The position numbers and the translations under genes are program-made. Of a DNA stretch of 6,874 nucleotides, positions 5,715-6,874 are shown piece after piece. Positions within the stretch are counted from its first letter, which is position 1; every line of letters begins with the position of its first letter. The DNA is from Acidimicrobiaceae bacterium (GTDB taxonomy: Bacteria > Actinomycetota > Acidimicrobiia > Acidimicrobiales > Ilumatobacteraceae): positions 1 to 6,874 of the forward strand of contig CANLHV010000063.1 in NCBI GenBank assembly GCA_947490975.1. The letters are read 5' to 3'. The notes below the pieces were generated by a model, which saw only the letters and a list, made by a program, of their open reading frames with translations, did no database searches and had not been told where the DNA came from.

Positions 5715-6874
5715 GCAAATGCGAAAGTTTTGATTAATACTTCGGGTCTTGACCGCGAATCAGTCGTCAAAGTATCCCGCGAGAGTGCTGAAGTCGAAAT
5801 TACCCCAAGTGCGTTAGAGGCCATCGCGCGATCAAGCAAAATTGTTGAAGATCTCGCCAAGTCTGATCAGCCTGTTTATGGCATCTCAACTGGCTTTGGT
5901 GCACTTTCAACAAAACACATCGCACTAAAAGACCGGGTTGCTTTGCAACAATCGCTAATTCGTTCACATGCCGCAGGCATGGGTGATGTCGTCGAAACCG
6001 AAGTGGTGCGCGCAATGCAGTTGTTGCGACTTCGCACTCTTTGCAGCGGAGCAACAGGAGTTCGACCAGTTGTTGCCGAAACAATGGCGGCGATGCTTAA
6101 TGCGTCGATCACGCCCGTTGTCTATGAATATGGCTCACTCGGTTGCAGTGGCGATCTTGCACCGTTGTCACATTGTGCTCTCGCACTCATGGGTGAAGGT
6201 GAAGTCTTCGACAAATCGGGTCGCCGCCGACCATCAATTGATGTACTCAATGAAAACAACATCAAACCAATTTTGCTGCGCGAAAAAGAAGGCTTGGCAC
6301 TCATCAACGGCACCGATGGCATGCTCGGCATGTTGCTCTTGGCAATCACCGATCTTCACGAACTTTGCACCCTTGCAGACATTGCGACGGCGCTTAGTGT
6401 CGAATCTCTTCTTGGCACAGACCAAGTTTTCGCACCAGAAATGCACGAACCGCTTCGCAGTCATCCCGGTCAGGTGGCAAGTGCTGCCAACATTTTCACG
6501 CTTCTGAAAAATTCTCCCCTCGTGGCGTCGCATCGCTTCGACGACACTCGCGTTCAAGATGCATATTCACTTCGTTGCGCGCCGCAAGTCGCCGGCGCCG
6601 TACGCGACACGCTTACTCATGCCTCGAATGTTGCTCATCGCGAACTTGCCGCGATGATCGATAATCCAGTTGTCACCAAGACTGGCGAGATTCGTTCAAA
6701 CGGCAACTTCCACGGCGCGCCAGTCGGCTACGTGCTTGATTTTTTGGCGATCGCCACATGCGATCTCGGCTCAATCAGCGAGCGTCGCACCGACCGAATG
6801 CTCGATGTAAATCGATCAATGGGGCTTCCGGCTTTCTTGGCGTTCAACGCTGGCGTCGATTCTGGTCTGATGAT
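5712..6874 (+). CDS. hutH: Histidine ammonia-lyase (histidase), 3' end cut by the window
   Basis: First enzyme of the pathway: removes ammonia from L-histidine to give urocanate, the HutU substrate, using an MIO electrophile made by backbone cyclisation of three residues. 387 complete codons are present of a family length near 505-515, so about 120 C-terminal residues lie beyond the window. Visible features: VYGISTGFG (55-63; Tyr56 matches Tyr53 of P. putida), RSHAAG (84-89; His86), the MIO region GSLGCSGDLAPLSH (141-154) with Cys145-Ser146-Gly147 instead of the usual Ala-Ser-Gly, LINGT (197-201; Asn199), and QDAYSLRC (282-289; Gln282, Tyr285, Arg288). The frame has an in-frame TAG at 5700-5702, so GTG at 5712 is the first usable start and gives an N-terminus of normal length; AGAG at 5701-5704 is a weak ribosome-site candidate. 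It follows the desaturase gene after 38 nt, the widest gap in the cluster, with the inverted repeat over its start. No damage is seen. Confidence 0.97.
   Translation, partial: MANAKVLINTSGLDRESVVKVSRESAEVEITPSALEAIARSSKIVEDLAKSDQPVYGISTGFGALSTKHIALKDRVALQQSLIRSHAAGMGDVVETEVVRAMQLLRLRTLCSGATGVRPVVAETMAAMLNASITPVVYEYGSLGCSGDLAPLSHCALALMGEGEVFDKSGRRRPSIDVLNENNIKPILLREKEGLALINGTDGMLGMLLLAITDLHELCTLADIATALSVESLLGTDQVFAPEMHEPLRSHPGQVASAANIFTLLKNSPLVASHRFDDTRVQDAYSLRCAPQVAGAVRDTLTHASNVAHRELAAMIDNPVVTKTGEIRSNGNFHGAPVGYVLDFLAIATCDLGSISERRTDRMLDVNRSMGLPAFLAFNAGVDSGLM

Noticed and set aside
5968..6507. 179-codon + strand open frame in another phase
   Set aside because: It sits inside hutH, whose frame carries clear catalytic motifs; its translation shows no recognisable domain.

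Overview
The window is one continuous run of genes on the + strand for breakdown of L-histidine to L-glutamate (the hut pathway). Both ends are cut: the left end lies about 20 codons inside urocanate hydratase (hutU), and the right end falls inside histidine ammonia-lyase (hutH). The base composition looks moderate, near 50% GC by eye (not computed). The HutU and HutI sequences, and the Cys-Ser-Gly cofactor motif in HutH, resemble actinobacterial versions from memory. GTG starts and weak or absent Shine-Dalgarno sequences are compatible with that. My best guess is an actinobacterium of moderate GC, for example an aquatic Acidimicrobiia-like lineage; the class-level guess is weak.

Layout, left to right: hutU (partial, 1-1617); hutF, formimidoylglutamate deiminase (1614-2945, 4-nt ATGA overlap with hutU); a peptide-deformylase-family gene (2959-3534, 13-nt gap); hutI, imidazolonepropionase (3534-4718, GTG start, 1-nt overlap); a membrane fatty-acid-desaturase-family gene (about 4729-5673, 10-nt gap); then a 38-nt spacer with an imperfect inverted repeat that covers the GTG start of hutH; and hutH (5712 to window end, partial). 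No RNA genes, mobile elements, CRISPR arrays, convincing promoters or terminators were seen, and no gene on the - strand. No stretch of 300 bases lacks a gene.

The genes cover HutH (histidine to urocanate), HutU (urocanate to imidazolonepropionate), HutI (to N-formimidoylglutamate) and HutF (to N-formylglutamate plus ammonia). The HutF branch needs one more step, deformylation of N-formylglutamate to glutamate and formate, normally done by HutG. No HutG is present in the window. A peptide-deformylase-like metalloenzyme, whose chemistry is removal of N-formyl groups, sits directly after hutF and is tightly packed with hutF and hutI. The main hypothesis here is that this protein is a non-orthologous N-formylglutamate deformylase. 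The second oddity is the membrane di-iron desaturase/hydroxylase-like gene between hutI and hutH, which has no known role in histidine catabolism.
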